In this document: piece after piece, positions 24,610-33,572 of the stretch
Position numbering within the stretch: the first letter of the stretch is position 1
Layout: every line of letters begins with the position of its first letter
Source: Verrucomicrobiales bacterium
Lineage (GTDB): Bacteria > Verrucomicrobiota > Verrucomicrobiia > Limisphaerales > UBA9464
Assembly: GCA_005793375.1 (NCBI GenBank)
Contig: SXSK01000201.1
Span: 1 to 36,416, forward strand
DNA length: 36,416 bases
Direction of reading: 5' to 3'
The notes under the pieces: generated by a model
What the model saw: the letters and a program-made list of their open reading frames with translations, nothing else
Told to the model about the DNA's origin: nothing
The model's database searches: none
Position numbers and translations under genes: made by a program

Positions 24610-27537
24610 ATGAATCCCAGCGACAATTCACCCTCGACCCCAGGGACCCCAGAACCTGCTCCCCGGCGAAAGTACATCCGCACAGTGGGGCCGCGCCTCC
24701 GCATCCTGCTGCGCGTGGTGTTGGGGTTGTTCGCCATCCTCGGCGCGAACTCGGTTTATCTCAGTGCGATCACGTTCTTGAACTGGTTCGCCAAAGAGAA
24801 AGGCGTTTCGTACGAGAACTACTTCTATCAATCCATGTTCCTGGCCCACTTGGTCCTGGGACTGTTGATCGTTCTACCCATCATCGTTTTCGGAATCTTT
24901 CACATCAAAAACTCCCGGAATCGGCCCAACAAGAATGCCATCCGCGTCGGTTATGCCCTCTTCGCGGTTTCAATTGCGCTGCTCATTTCCGGTGTGGTGT
25001 TAATGCGCGTCGAGGGTATGGAGTTTCTACAACTCAAATCGCCCAACACTCGAAGCGCGGCTTATTGGATCCACGTTCTCACACCCTTTGCGTGTATCTG
25101 GCTCTATATACTTCATCGTCTCAGCGGCCCCCGTCTACAATGGCGAGTCGGAATGGCCTGGGCAGCAGCCGTCGGGGTCGTGGTTCTAGGGATGATTGCA
25201 CTGCACACGCACGATCCCCGACGTTGGAATGTGCAAGGTCCCAAGGAAGGGGAGAAATACTTTCACCCATCCAGTGCGCGAACCGCCACCGGCAATTTCA
25301 TCCCGGCAAAGACCCTGATGAACAACGAGTATTGCCTCGAGTGCCACAAGGACGTTTACAATACCTGGCTACATTCCGCCCACCGTTTCAGTTCATTTAA
25401 CAACCCCTTCTATCTCGCCAGCGTCAACGAATCCCGGCAGGTAATGCTCCGGCGCGACGGCTCGGTGCAGGGGTCACGCTGGTGCGCTGGCTGCCACGAC
25501 CCGGTTCCGTTCTTCAGCGGTGCATTTGATGATCCCAATTTTGACATGAAGAATCACCCGACCTCCCAGGCCGGAATCAGCTGCACCGCCTGCCACTCCA
25601 TCACCGCCTTGGAGGGAAGTGACAAAGGAATGATCGGAAACGGTAATTACACCATCGAAGAACCCGTCCACTATCCTTTCGCCTTCGCCCCAACCAATAC
25701 GCTCGCCTTTTTCATCAACAAACAATTGGTCAAGGGCAAACCCGCTTTCCACAACGCCACCTTCCTCAAGCCATTCCATAAGACCGCCGAATTTTGTTCC
25801 ACCTGCCACAAGGTCGGCATTCCGCGCGAGGTGAATCACTACAAAGAGTTCCTCCGCGGACAAAACCATTACGATTCTTACCTCCTCAGCGGGGTGAGTG
25901 GGGTCAATGCCCGCGCCTTTTACTACCCCGAGAAAGCCAGGCTCAATTGCGCCGAGTGCCACATGCCTCTCCAGAAGTCCGATGATTTTGGCGCCCGTCA
26001 GTACGGCACCAACCAGTTTCTGGCCGTCCATGACCACCTCTTTCCCAGCGCCAATACCGCCATCGCCCCTATTCGAAATCAGCCCGACATCGTTAAGCTC
26101 CACCAGGAATTCCTCAAAGACTGCGTCCGGGTTGACATCTTTGGCGTGAAAGAGGGAGGCACCATCGATTCGCCACTCATCGCCCCAGTCCGGCCAACTT
26201 TGCCCAAACTCAAACCGGGCCGAAGTTACCTGATCGAAACTGTGGTTCGCACCGTCAAACTCGGGCATCCATTGACCCAGGGAACAGTGGACTCAAATGA
26301 ATTGTGGGCAGATGTCCGCGTGATCGAACCGGACGGCGATCTGGTCGGGCGCAGCGGCGCCATGGGACGATTTGGCGACGTGGACCCATGGTCGCACTTC
26401 ATCAACGTCTATATGTTGGATAAGAATGGCGGCCGAATCGATCGACGCAACGCTCAGGATATCTTCGTACCGCTCTACAACAACCAGATCCCCCCGGGCG
26501 CCGCCGCCGTGTTGCACTACCAACTCACGGTGCCACCAACCCAACGCGAACCATTGAAGGTCGAGGTCAAGGTCCAGTACCGGAAGTTCGATACAATCTT
26601 TTACAACTACGTCTATGGCAATGGCTACACCAATGGCACGCCGTTCCAACTCACCAACGACCTGCCGGTTACCACCCTGGCAAGCGACGCCGTGACCTTT
26701 GAAATAGACGGGGGCACCCCCCTGCCCAACTCATCGACCAACTCGCCCATCCCACTCTGGCAGCGTTGGAATGATTATGGCATCGGTTTGTTCCTGAAGG
26801 GAGACAAGGGTTCCGAGAAGGGCGAATTGGTTCAAGCAGCGCACGCCTTCGAACAAGTCGAGAAACTGCGCCGTGCCGATGGCGCGCTCAATCTAGCCCG
26901 TGTCTACTTCAAGGAGGGCCGGCTGAACGACGCCGTGGCTGCCTTACAACGAGCCAATGACACGAATCGCTTCGAGCCACCGGGCAATCGTTGGACCATC
27001 GCTTGGTTAAACGGCCTCGTGAACAAACAGAATGGTTATCTCGACAAAGCCATCAGCGAGTTCACCAGCATCCTCGAAGATCGATATCCCGAGCTGGAAA
27101 AACGTCAGCTCAACTTCAGTCGCGATTACGAAGTCATCAATGAACTGGGCCAGACACTCTTTGAACGCGCCAAGATGGAGCGAAACAATGCGGCTCGACA
27201 ACGCGAGTTCCTGGAGGCAGCCCTCAAGCGCTTCGAGGACACGCTGAAGGTCGACAGCGAAAACGTCACCGCTCACTACAATCTCGGTCTCATCCACGGC
27301 CAACTCGGCAACGCCGAAAAGTCCGCCGAACACCGCCGCCTGCACGAGCGTTATCGGCCCGATGACAACGCCCGAGACCGTGCCGTATCCATTGCCCGTC
27401 GACGCGATCCAGCCGCCGACCACGCCGCCCAGGCGATCGTCATTTACCCACTGCAACGAACCGGAACTCACGGGATTCGAACGGCAGGCTCCGTCGAGGA
27501 TTCCCGAACCTCGAAGCTGGCTCAAGGCAACCCTTAG
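24610..27537 (+). CDS. Membrane-anchored pentahaem cytochrome c with TPR tail
   Basis: 975 residues. About five membrane helices fill the first 200 residues. Five CXXCH haem-c sites follow at 242-246 (CLECH), 292-296 (CAGCH), 325-329 (CTACH), 396-400 (CSTCH) and 447-451 (CAECH). A beta-rich region comes next, then TPR repeats from ~730 (AFEQVEKLRRADGALNLARVYFKEGRLNDAVAALQ, shown here in part as the first repeat, and HYNLGLIHGQLGNAEKSAEH). Two membrane helices carry paired histidines (His80/His98 and His155/His169), so b-type haem binding is possible. It should pass electrons between the quinone pool and periplasmic partners; the true donor and acceptor are unknown. It leads a compact four-gene plus-strand unit and is followed after 67 bases by a CRTAC1-type protein. 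Confidence 0.88.
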   Translation: MNPSDNSPSTPGTPEPAPRRKYIRTVGPRLRILLRVVLGLFAILGANSVYLSAITFLNWFAKEKGVSYENYFYQSMFLAHLVLGLLIVLPIIVFGIFHIKNSRNRPNKNAIRVGYALFAVSIALLISGVVLMRVEGMEFLQLKSPNTRSAAYWIHVLTPFACIWLYILHRLSGPRLQWRVGMAWAAAVGVVVLGMIALHTHDPRRWNVQGPKEGEKYFHPSSARTATGNFIPAKTLMNNEYCLECHKDVYNTWLHSAHRFSSFNNPFYLASVNESRQVMLRRDGSVQGSRWCAGCHDPVPFFSGAFDDPNFDMKNHPTSQAGISCTACHSITALEGSDKGMIGNGNYTIEEPVHYPFAFAPTNTLAFFINKQLVKGKPAFHNATFLKPFHKTAEFCSTCHKVGIPREVNHYKEFLRGQNHYDSYLLSGVSGVNARAFYYPEKARLNCAECHMPLQKSDDFGARQYGTNQFLAVHDHLFPSANTAIAPIRNQPDIVKLHQEFLKDCVRVDIFGVKEGGTIDSPLIAPVRPTLPKLKPGRSYLIETVVRTVKLGHPLTQGTVDSNELWADVRVIEPDGDLVGRSGAMGRFGDVDPWSHFINVYMLDKNGGRIDRRNAQDIFVPLYNNQIPPGAAAVLHYQLTVPPTQREPLKVEVKVQYRKFDTIFYNYVYGNGYTNGTPFQLTNDLPVTTLASDAVTFEIDGGTPLPNSSTNSPIPLWQRWNDYGIGLFLKGDKGSEKGELVQAAHAFEQVEKLRRADGALNLARVYFKEGRLNDAVAALQRANDTNRFEPPGNRWTIAWLNGLVNKQNGYLDKAISEFTSILEDRYPELEKRQLNFSRDYEVINELGQTLFERAKMERNNAARQREFLEAALKRFEDTLKVDSENVTAHYNLGLIHGQLGNAEKSAEHRRLHERYRPDDNARDRAVSIARRRDPAADHAAQAIVIYPLQRTGTHGIRTAGSVEDSRTSKLAQGNP

Positions 27538-27604
27538 GGCAGCGCACACTTCCTTAACCCCGTTCAGCTCAGTTAATACGCCCCGACCCAACATTCTCGA
27601 TCGC

Positions 27605-29485
27605 ATGGCCACCCCATCACCCATTCCGCCACCCGAGGACTCCGAAGACATCCTTGCGCAGGATGAGTCGCTCATCGGCCGCGGCATCCAACGGTCCCTG
27701 GTTGTGCTCGTCACCCTCGCAGTGCTCGGGGGAATGGCGTATTGGTACTTGCGCCCACGAAAAGTTGACGGCCCGACGCAGCTCACCAAAATCTCCGCAC
27801 CGACGGCGCAGGCCACCCCTCGAGCCACCGTCCCCAAGGTCCCGTTTACCGACATCACCGCCGCCACAGGAATCACCTTCCGACACGAAAATGGCGCCTA
27901 CGGAGATAAGCTCTTGCCCGAAACCATGGGGAGCGGCGTGGCGTTCTTTGACTTCGATTCGGACGGTGATGCCGACCTCCTATTCGTCAATTCGACGTGG
28001 TGGCCTTGGAAACGTCCAGACGGAGCCAGCGGCACCCCCCCCACAGCTGCGCTCTACCGCAACGAGACTACAAGCGGACAAATCCGGTTTACCGACGTTA
28101 CGCAGGGTTCCGGATTGGATATTCCTCTGTATGGAATGGGGGTCGCCGTCGGGGATTATGACAACGACGGCCGACCGGATCTATACCTGACTGGTGTTGG
28201 GGGAGGGCGATTGTTCCACAATGACGGAAATGGTAAGTTCGCAGAAAAGACGGTCGCGGCGGGCGTGGGTGGCGACTCCAGAGATTGGAGCACTGCCAGC
28301 ACCTGGCTCGATATCGACAACGATGGCGACTTGGATTTGTTCGTCGCCAATTATGTCCGGTGGTCGAGGGAGATTGATTCTGAAGTGGGCTACAAACTGA
28401 CGGGCGGCGCCCGAGCCTACGGCCCCCCAATGAATTTCGAAGGTTCCCTGCCACAGCTCTATCGGAATAACGGCGACGGAACGTTTTCCAATCAATCGGA
28501 CAAAAGCGGACTTCACGTGCATAATCCAGCCACCCGCTTACCCGCCGCCAAAACTCTCGGCGTCGCCCCGATGGATATCAACCACGACGGCTGGATGGAC
28601 CTGGTCGTGGCCAACGACACCGTTCAGAATTTCGTGTTTACCAACCGTCACGATGGAACGTTCGCCGAAATCGGCGCACTTACTGGACTCGCTTTTGACA
28701 GCGCAGGCGCCACGCGCGGCGCCATGGGTATCGATGCCGCGACCTTGACGCAGGACGGCAAACTCGCCTTCGCGATTGGCAATTTCGCCAACGAAATGAC
28801 CGCTCTGTACGTCGAACAGAATGCCTCCACCCCCGCATCACCCCAATACGCCGACGAGGCCATCCCGTGGCAGATCGGTGGGCCGAGCCGCGACCCACTC
28901 AAATTCGGCGTCTTCTTCTTCGATTACGACCTCGATGGGCGTCTCGATTTGTTAACCTGCAATGGCCATCTCGAAGAAGAAATCGGGAAGATCCAGCACG
29001 GCCAAAACTACGCCCAATCGGCGCAGCTCTATTGGAATGATGGCGACACGGGTTTCATCTCGGCGACTGCCGGCGATTCAGGTCCGGACCTATTCAAACC
29101 GATCGTCGGCCGTGGGAGTGCCTATGCCGATATCGACGGCGATGGCGATCTGGATGTGGTATTTACAGCCCTCCGGGGGAACCCAGTCCTGCTGCGCAAT
29201 GATCGTCCGGCCGGACACCACTGGTTGCGCGTCAAACTGATCGGTTCGAAATCCAACCGCGATGCTGTTGGAGCTGTCGTGACAATTCGAGCCGCCGGCC
29301 AAACCCATACCCGTCACATCACTCACACCCGAAGTTACCTCTCCCAAAGCGAGTCGACATTGACTTTCGGATTGGGGACAGCCGCCACCATCGAGTCCAT
29401 GGAGATTCTATGGCCGGGTCAGATGTCGCAATCCATCCAACCGCCCCCTGTCGACAAGCTTGCGATCATCGAGCAACCGCGGTGA
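27605..29485 (+). CDS. Membrane-anchored CRTAC1-type FG-GAP/ASPIC-UnbV protein
   Basis: 626 residues. A Pro/Asp/Glu-rich cytosolic leader is followed by one membrane helix (~32-49, LVVLVTLAVLGGMAYWYL), then a propeller with six clear Asp-rich loops (DFDSDGDADLLFVN, DYDNDGRPDLYLTG, DIDNDGDLDLFVAN, DINHDGWMDLVVAN, DYDLDGRLDLLTCN, DIDGDGDLDVVFTA) and one degenerate one. An ASPIC/UnbV domain begins near residue 539 (LIGSKSNRDAVGAVVTI) and includes SYLSQSESTLTFGLG. ATG 27605 is chosen since an earlier start would overlap the cytochrome and lacks family likeness. Unlike the two members at 97-6847 it is held in the inner membrane. Its place right after the cytochrome suggests a shared periplasmic complex. 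Confidence 0.9.
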   Translation: MATPSPIPPPEDSEDILAQDESLIGRGIQRSLVVLVTLAVLGGMAYWYLRPRKVDGPTQLTKISAPTAQATPRATVPKVPFTDITAATGITFRHENGAYGDKLLPETMGSGVAFFDFDSDGDADLLFVNSTWWPWKRPDGASGTPPTAALYRNETTSGQIRFTDVTQGSGLDIPLYGMGVAVGDYDNDGRPDLYLTGVGGGRLFHNDGNGKFAEKTVAAGVGGDSRDWSTASTWLDIDNDGDLDLFVANYVRWSREIDSEVGYKLTGGARAYGPPMNFEGSLPQLYRNNGDGTFSNQSDKSGLHVHNPATRLPAAKTLGVAPMDINHDGWMDLVVANDTVQNFVFTNRHDGTFAEIGALTGLAFDSAGATRGAMGIDAATLTQDGKLAFAIGNFANEMTALYVEQNASTPASPQYADEAIPWQIGGPSRDPLKFGVFFFDYDLDGRLDLLTCNGHLEEEIGKIQHGQNYAQSAQLYWNDGDTGFISATAGDSGPDLFKPIVGRGSAYADIDGDGDLDVVFTALRGNPVLLRNDRPAGHHWLRVKLIGSKSNRDAVGAVVTIRAAGQTHTRHITHTRSYLSQSESTLTFGLGTAATIESMEILWPGQMSQSIQPPPVDKLAIIEQPR

Positions 29486-29495
29486 AAGTCGCGGC

Positions 29496-30107
29496 GTGAC
29501 ATCGAACGCCGCTTTGCCAGAACCCATCGTGCAGCTCGTCAGCGCCCTCAGCCGGTTGCCAGGTATCGGGCCTCGCTCCGCGGAACGACTGGCGTTGCAT
29601 TTGGTTCAAGTGGATCCGTCCGTAGTAAAAACCTTGGCCGAGGCACTGCTTCGCACGCGCGAACGGGTTGCCTTGTGCCAACGCTGCGGTGCCCTCACAG
29701 AATCCCAGCCCTGCCCCCTCTGCGCCGCTGAATCCCGCGACGCCTCACTGCTCTGCATCGTCGAACGGGCTTTGGATGTTTTGAGCCTGGAAAAATCAGG
29801 AACCTTCAAAGGGCGCTACCATGTCATGGGCGGACGTCTCAGCCCATTGAATGGCGTTGGGCCGGAGGATCTGCGCATCGAGGCGCTGGAACAACGGCTC
29901 AAGTCAGAACCCATCCGCGAAATTGTCCTCGCGCTGGGCAGCGATGTTGAAGGGGACGCCACCAGTCATTACCTCGCCAAACGCCTCGCAGATCGGGGCG
30001 TCCGAATCACCCGTATCGCCCATGGACTTCCCGCTGGAAGTGGACTCGAATTTGCCGATGAACTCACTCTCAGTCGTGCCCTGGAAGGCCGCCGTGAATT
30101 GACATGA
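29496..30107 (+). CDS. recR: Recombination protein RecR
   Basis: 203 residues from GTG 29496, the usual family length; an in-frame TTG at 29460 would overlap the previous gene and add 12 residues. The helix-hairpin-helix region is LSRLPGIGPRSAERLALHLV, the zinc finger is Cys61/64/73/76 (CQRCGALTESQPCPLC), and the Toprim domain (~80-175) includes VMGGRLSPLNGVGPEDL and LGSDVEGDATSHYLA. RecR works with RecO and RecF to load RecA on gapped DNA. It starts 10 bases after the CRTAC1 stop and ends in an ATGA overlap with the HAD gene, so it is cotranscribed with a respiratory unit, which is unusual. No dnaX or YbaB gene is adjacent. Confidence 0.96.
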   Translation: MTSNAALPEPIVQLVSALSRLPGIGPRSAERLALHLVQVDPSVVKTLAEALLRTRERVALCQRCGALTESQPCPLCAAESRDASLLCIVERALDVLSLEKSGTFKGRYHVMGGRLSPLNGVGPEDLRIEALEQRLKSEPIREIVLALGSDVEGDATSHYLAKRLADRGVRITRIAHGLPAGSGLEFADELTLSRALEGRRELT

Positions 30108-30742
30108 ACACCTCATCCACCATACCCCCACTCGCCCACCAACCCGCCGCTGTGATCTTCGATTTGGGACGGGTCATGGTCTACTTTGATTACCATCGCG
30201 CCGCGACCGGCTTGGCCCGACACAGCCGTATGTCGGCCCAAGACATCCAAGATCTCATCGACCATTCCTCCCTGCTGGGACAACTCGAGACCGGCCTACT
30301 CACCAACCAGCAGTTCTTTTCTGCCGTCGCTGAAGCCACGGGATTTCACGAAAACTATGACGTCTTCGCTGGCATCTTTGGCGACATTTTCGATCCGGTG
30401 AATGAAATGATCGAGGTACAGTCACGTCTCGTGGAGCGCGGCATCCCGACCTACGCCTTCTCGAACACGAACGGCATCGCCGTCGCGCATATCGATGCCA
30501 CTTACCCGTTCTTCAAACGCTTCACCGACCGCGTGTGTTCTCATGACCACAAGTCGATGAAACCCAGTGCACCGATCTATGAAGCGCTCGAACGGGCCAC
30601 TGGTCGGCGCGGCGCGGACCTGCTGTATTTGGATGATCGACTCGAAAATATCGAAGCCGGCGCCGCTCGCGGCTGGCAAACCATCCATGTGACGCACGCT
30701 CCATCAGCTGCCCAGCAACTGGCACATCTAATGGGGGTCTGA
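30104..30742 (+). CDS. HAD-superfamily phosphatase, YihX-like
   Basis: 212 residues. Motif I is FDLGRVMVYFD (nucleophile Asp20; the usual second Asp is Gly, as in YihX-type enzymes). Motif II is AFSNTN (Ser120), motif III Lys153 in SMKPSAPIYE, and motif IV LLYLDDRLENIEAG (Asp177/178). A helical cap lies between motifs I and II (~30-100). It probably removes phosphate from a small sugar or nucleotide; the substrate is not predictable. It overlaps recR by four bases and ends the plus-strand unit, with hairpin repeat copy C shortly after. Confidence 0.88.
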   Translation: MNTSSTIPPLAHQPAAVIFDLGRVMVYFDYHRAATGLARHSRMSAQDIQDLIDHSSLLGQLETGLLTNQQFFSAVAEATGFHENYDVFAGIFGDIFDPVNEMIEVQSRLVERGIPTYAFSNTNGIAVAHIDATYPFFKRFTDRVCSHDHKSMKPSAPIYEALERATGRRGADLLYLDDRLENIEAGAARGWQTIHVTHAPSAAQQLAHLMGV

Positions 30743-30763
30743 GGGGGGCCATTTTGCCGGCAG

Positions 30764-30797
30764 TTTTGGAGCGTCGGCAGTCGGCTGCCACTTTCTT
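30764..30797 (+). repeat. Intergenic hairpin repeat, copy C
   Basis: It reads TTTTGGAGCGTCGGCAG, loop TCGG, CTGCC, ACTTTCTT. The GGCAG/CTGCC stem is perfect and followed by a pyrimidine-rich tail. It lies 21 bases after the HAD gene stop and may end that transcript. It is the best match to the copy at 15211-15244. Confidence 0.5.
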
Positions 30798-30901
30798 CCC
30801 GACATCTATCAAGCCAGCAGCAGATTTCCCCCCTCCAACCTCGCCGTGGTGAGCCAACTCAAGTGGCCTCAGTCAACAGCATTCCAGATCTGGCGAGGTG
30901 A

Positions 30902-31258
30902 TCAAACGACGTGCGCCTTCAAATCTTCCAGATCCACAAACTCCACCGCCGAAGAGTGAGTCGCCTCAAGAATGACCTTGGGTGCGCAACCAACCTCCAA
31001 AGCTTCCTTCCATCGTGTTACACAAAGGCACCACTTGTCTCCAGCAGTCAAACCAGGAAACTCGAAAGAATCATTGGGCGTGCTTAAATCGTTTCCGACC
31101 GAGGCCGAAAAATCCAGAAACTCTTCCGTCATCACCACGCACACCGTGTGGACCCCATGATCTCCCGGTCCGGTCCGGCAATACCCGTCGCGATAAAATC
31201 CGGTCATGGGATCCGTGCAGCAACTCTTCAAGACACCCCCTAGGACATTCGTTGGCAT
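30902..31258 (-). CDS. DUF2237 family protein
   Basis: 118 residues, the full length of this small family. Recognisable landmarks are NVLGGVLKSCCTDPMTGFYR, the region GPGDHGVHTVCVVMTEEFL, GNDLSTPNDSFEFPGL, GDKWCLCVTRWKEA and VILEATHSSAVEFVDLEDLK. Members are soluble cytoplasmic proteins with several conserved cysteines; no activity is established. It stands alone, 159 bases from the convergent HAD gene and 215 bases from the pseudopilin upstream. Confidence 0.88.
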   Translation of the reverse strand: MPTNVLGGVLKSCCTDPMTGFYRDGYCRTGPGDHGVHTVCVVMTEEFLDFSASVGNDLSTPNDSFEFPGLTAGDKWCLCVTRWKEALEVGCAPKVILEATHSSAVEFVDLEDLKAHVV

Positions 31259-31392
31259 GGGTTATATCATAGCGTCATCAGTCCCCCGAGCCAACAACCA
31301 GTTAGAGCCACCGTTGCCCATCCAAATTCCGAAGCTCGAGTTGCATGGCGTGCCAAGTATTGGTGCTGACTAGACTACGCTCGCCCCCCGCC

Positions 31393-31410
31393 ATGGGGCA
31401 AAAACCCCAT
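31393..31410. terminator. Hairpin downstream of the pseudopilin gene
   Basis: ATGGGG and CCCCAT pair around CAAAAA, about 65 bases after the pseudopilin stop. The loop carries T5 on the minus strand, but no T-run follows the stem, so its role as a terminator is only possible. The rest of the 215-base gap (31259-31473) shows nothing else I can support. Confidence 0.3.
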
Positions 31411-31473
31411 AACCAAACCGTCAAAATCCAAACCGAAGGATGGCTGGACCTTCATTCCACGCACCGCGGGCGT

Positions 31474-32220
31474 TTACCAATAAGCCCAGTGGGATCCGCC
31501 GGAATAGATCAGGTAATTCGTCTTCCACATCGCAGCGGTTCTCCAGGTCACAGCGCCATCCAAGGTGGCGACGTTCCCACCCGCCGCACCAAAATCCTTG
31601 GGTGTCTTGCCCCCAGAGGGTGTAATGCCGGTGCCTTTGTAGGGTCCGCGCCGCACTTGGCCTCGCGCTCCGTGCGGCACAGTCACCCAGTCGGGGTTCC
31701 AATCGTTCTGGTCACTGAACAAAACCAGCGTGGGCTCATCCGTGAGTTTCTGTGGCGAAATCCATCCGCAATTGGGCGGCATCTTCTTCCCGCCATGATA
31801 ATTGTAGCCGATGTAGTATCCGATACCGGTTTGGTATCGTCCATCGGGTTTGTCGGTAGTTCCCGGGTAATGAACCGGATAAAGATTCGGGCAGTCGAAA
31901 ACTTTTTCCCCAAATTGATTGCTGATGAATCGGTACATGAAGGTCTCAATGCTGAGCGTGTACGAGTCGTTGGCATCGCGAATCCCCTGGAACACCTTGT
32001 CATTGAAATCGAGCCCGTAAATTTGCGCGGCAATTCCCAACTGATGCAGATTGCTGGTGCAATTCGCCCGACGCCCCTTTTCCTTGGCAGCAGCGAGCGT
32101 CGGCAACAGCATGCTGGCCAGGATGGCGATAATCGCAATAACCACCAACAGTTCAATGAGGGTGAAGGCTCTGCGATCCTGAGGAGTTTCGTGAGTCCAT
32201 CGACTGTGATCGTGGTGCAT
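31474..32220 (-). CDS. Type II secretion/pilin-like pseudopilin
   Basis: 248 residues. A ~18-residue basic leader ends DRRA, then comes the prepilin motif [16 protein letters not shown] with the conserved Glu five residues after the cleavage point. The residue before cleavage is Ala rather than the usual Gly, which is tolerated but less common. [20 protein letters not shown] after the helix is the form common in Verrucomicrobiota and Planctomycetota. The C-terminal region ([14 protein letters not shown]) resembles the DUF1559-like proteins that occur there as many stand-alone copies. It is likely cleaved and methylated by a prepilin peptidase and displayed in the periplasm or surface. No secretion genes are adjacent, so its partner system is elsewhere. 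Confidence 0.87.
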   Translation of the reverse strand: MHHDHSRWTHETPQDRRAFTLIELLVVIAIIAILASMLLPTLAAAKEKGRRANCTSNLHQLGIAAQIYGLDFNDKVFQGIRDANDSYTLSIETFMYRFISNQFGEKVFDCPNLYPVHYPGTTDKPDGRYQTGIGYYIGYNYHGGKKMPPNCGWISPQKLTDEPTLVLFSDQNDWNPDWVTVPHGARGQVRRGPYKGTGITPSGGKTPKDFGAAGGNVATLDGAVTWRTAAMWKTNYLIYSGGSHWAYW

Positions 32221-32414
32221 AGCAATAGCGAAAAAAACGGTTCTAGATGGAGATCAGCACGGCAAGGAACACACGAAAGCCAGGCAGGAAGCCGATATCT
32301 TCGGCATGCTCTAAATGGCTATGGTGAGACAATCCTTCCAAGCAATCAATGAGTCCAGCGCAATCTTTGAACCTGCCTGCCATACGTTCAAAAAACCCCA
32401 GCCCTGCGGTGTTA

Positions 32415-33569
32415 TCAACCATTTCTCCACAACCGCCGAGCGAGTTTACGGTGCGGACCGGTGAGATGCAGGGATTCCAGTTCGGCAAGTGTCACCCATT
32501 TTCCCCCAGGCAAACACTGTCGCAAACGGCCGCAGGAGGCGACTTCTGTTCCCACTAATCGCTGGAGAATTCGAAAACGTGTGATCGAATGCCGGATTTC
32601 GCCACACTGTTGAAACCTAGCCGAATCGATTCCAAGGAACACCCCGATGGCTTGCGCTGGGTCTGCATCCGCGGAATCCAGTTCGCAATTGGGGAACTCC
32701 CAGTAGCCACCATTCACCACATCCTGCGGTCGACGGCTGACCAGGACCCTGCCCTGACATCGGATCAAGGCCGTGGCGAACCACCGCCTTTGGGTTGCGG
32801 GACGAGCTGCCAACTGGGGAAACGTCTCCGGCGTCCCTAAATGAAACGCTCGACAACCGCTGGCAATGGGACAATCACTGCAACGCGGCTTGGTCGGGGT
32901 ACAGAGCGTTGCTCCAAGTTCCATCAACGATTGGTTGATATCGCCGTAGCGGTTTTGCGTCACTCCCAGTTGCTCGGCAGTCGCCGCTTCGACCCATAAT
33001 CTCGCCTCAGCCCAAAGTCGTTTCTGATTCTCTGCACCTTTGGGATCCCCCGCCATCGACATGAGTCGGGAGAGTACTCGGATGACATTTCCATCAAGTA
33101 TGGCTGCAGGTTGGTTGTAGGCGATTGAAGCAATCGCCCCCGCGGTGTAGCGGCCGATTCCGGGCAATTCCATCAATTCCTCCACAGTACTGGGCAACAA
33201 GCTGCCCCTGACCGCCACGAGTTGCTGAGCTGCGCGCCAGAGATTTCGAGCTCTCGAGTAGTAGCCCAACCCTTCCCAAAGCTTGAGCACCCGTTCTTCA
33301 GGAGCTTTGGCTAAGCTTTTAGTCTCCGGGAATTCCCTCATCCAACGCTCCCAATAGCCGATCACGGTCTGAACCTGAGTCTGCTGGAGCATAATCTCAC
33401 TGACCCAGATGGCGTAGGCATTTCGAGTCCGTCTCCAAGGCAGATCCCGTCCGTGTTCATCGAACCAAAGCAAAAGGACCTGCACCAAGCCTCGACGCTG
33501 AAAGTCGATTGGCACCTCAGACAGTTTGCGCAACCGATAAACCCGGGCAGCTGCGTGGGAGCCGCTCAC
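32415..33569 (-). CDS. mutY: A/G-specific adenine DNA glycosylase MutY
   Basis: 384 residues. The N-terminal catalytic half shows PWRRTRNAYAIWVSEIMLQQ (catalytic Glu58), the helix-hairpin-helix LPGIGRYTAGAIASIAYNQP and Asp159 in ILDGNVIRV. The iron-sulfur loop is Cys223-x6-Cys230-x2-Cys233-x5-Cys239. The C-terminal NUDIX-like 8-oxoG recognition domain runs from ~265 to the end (ALIRCQGRVLVSRRPQD, GGYWEFPNCEL). It removes adenine mispaired with 8-oxoguanine. The start is GTG at 33569, three bases after the cytochrome stop, implying coupled translation. Residues 1-25 are poorly conserved and a start further in is possible. Confidence 0.95.
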   Translation of the reverse strand: MSGSHAAARVYRLRKLSEVPIDFQRRGLVQVLLLWFDEHGRDLPWRRTRNAYAIWVSEIMLQQTQVQTVIGYWERWMREFPETKSLAKAPEERVLKLWEGLGYYSRARNLWRAAQQLVAVRGSLLPSTVEELMELPGIGRYTAGAIASIAYNQPAAILDGNVIRVLSRLMSMAGDPKGAENQKRLWAEARLWVEAATAEQLGVTQNRYGDINQSLMELGATLCTPTKPRCSDCPIASGCRAFHLGTPETFPQLAARPATQRRWFATALIRCQGRVLVSRRPQDVVNGGYWEFPNCELDSADADPAQAIGVFLGIDSARFQQCGEIRHSITRFRILQRLVGTEVASCGRLRQCLPGGKWVTLAELESLHLTGPHRKLARRLWRNG

Positions 33570-33572
33570 GGA

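Noticed and set aside
31345-32352. Plus-strand open frame of about 335 codons
   Set aside because: It is antisense to the pseudopilin gene, whose prepilin motif is certain. No recognised domain in the plus-strand reading.
32390-32437. Imperfect stem with a T6 tail at the mutY end
   Set aside because: The stem overlaps the last mutY codons, is bulged, and the T-run is about ten bases away.
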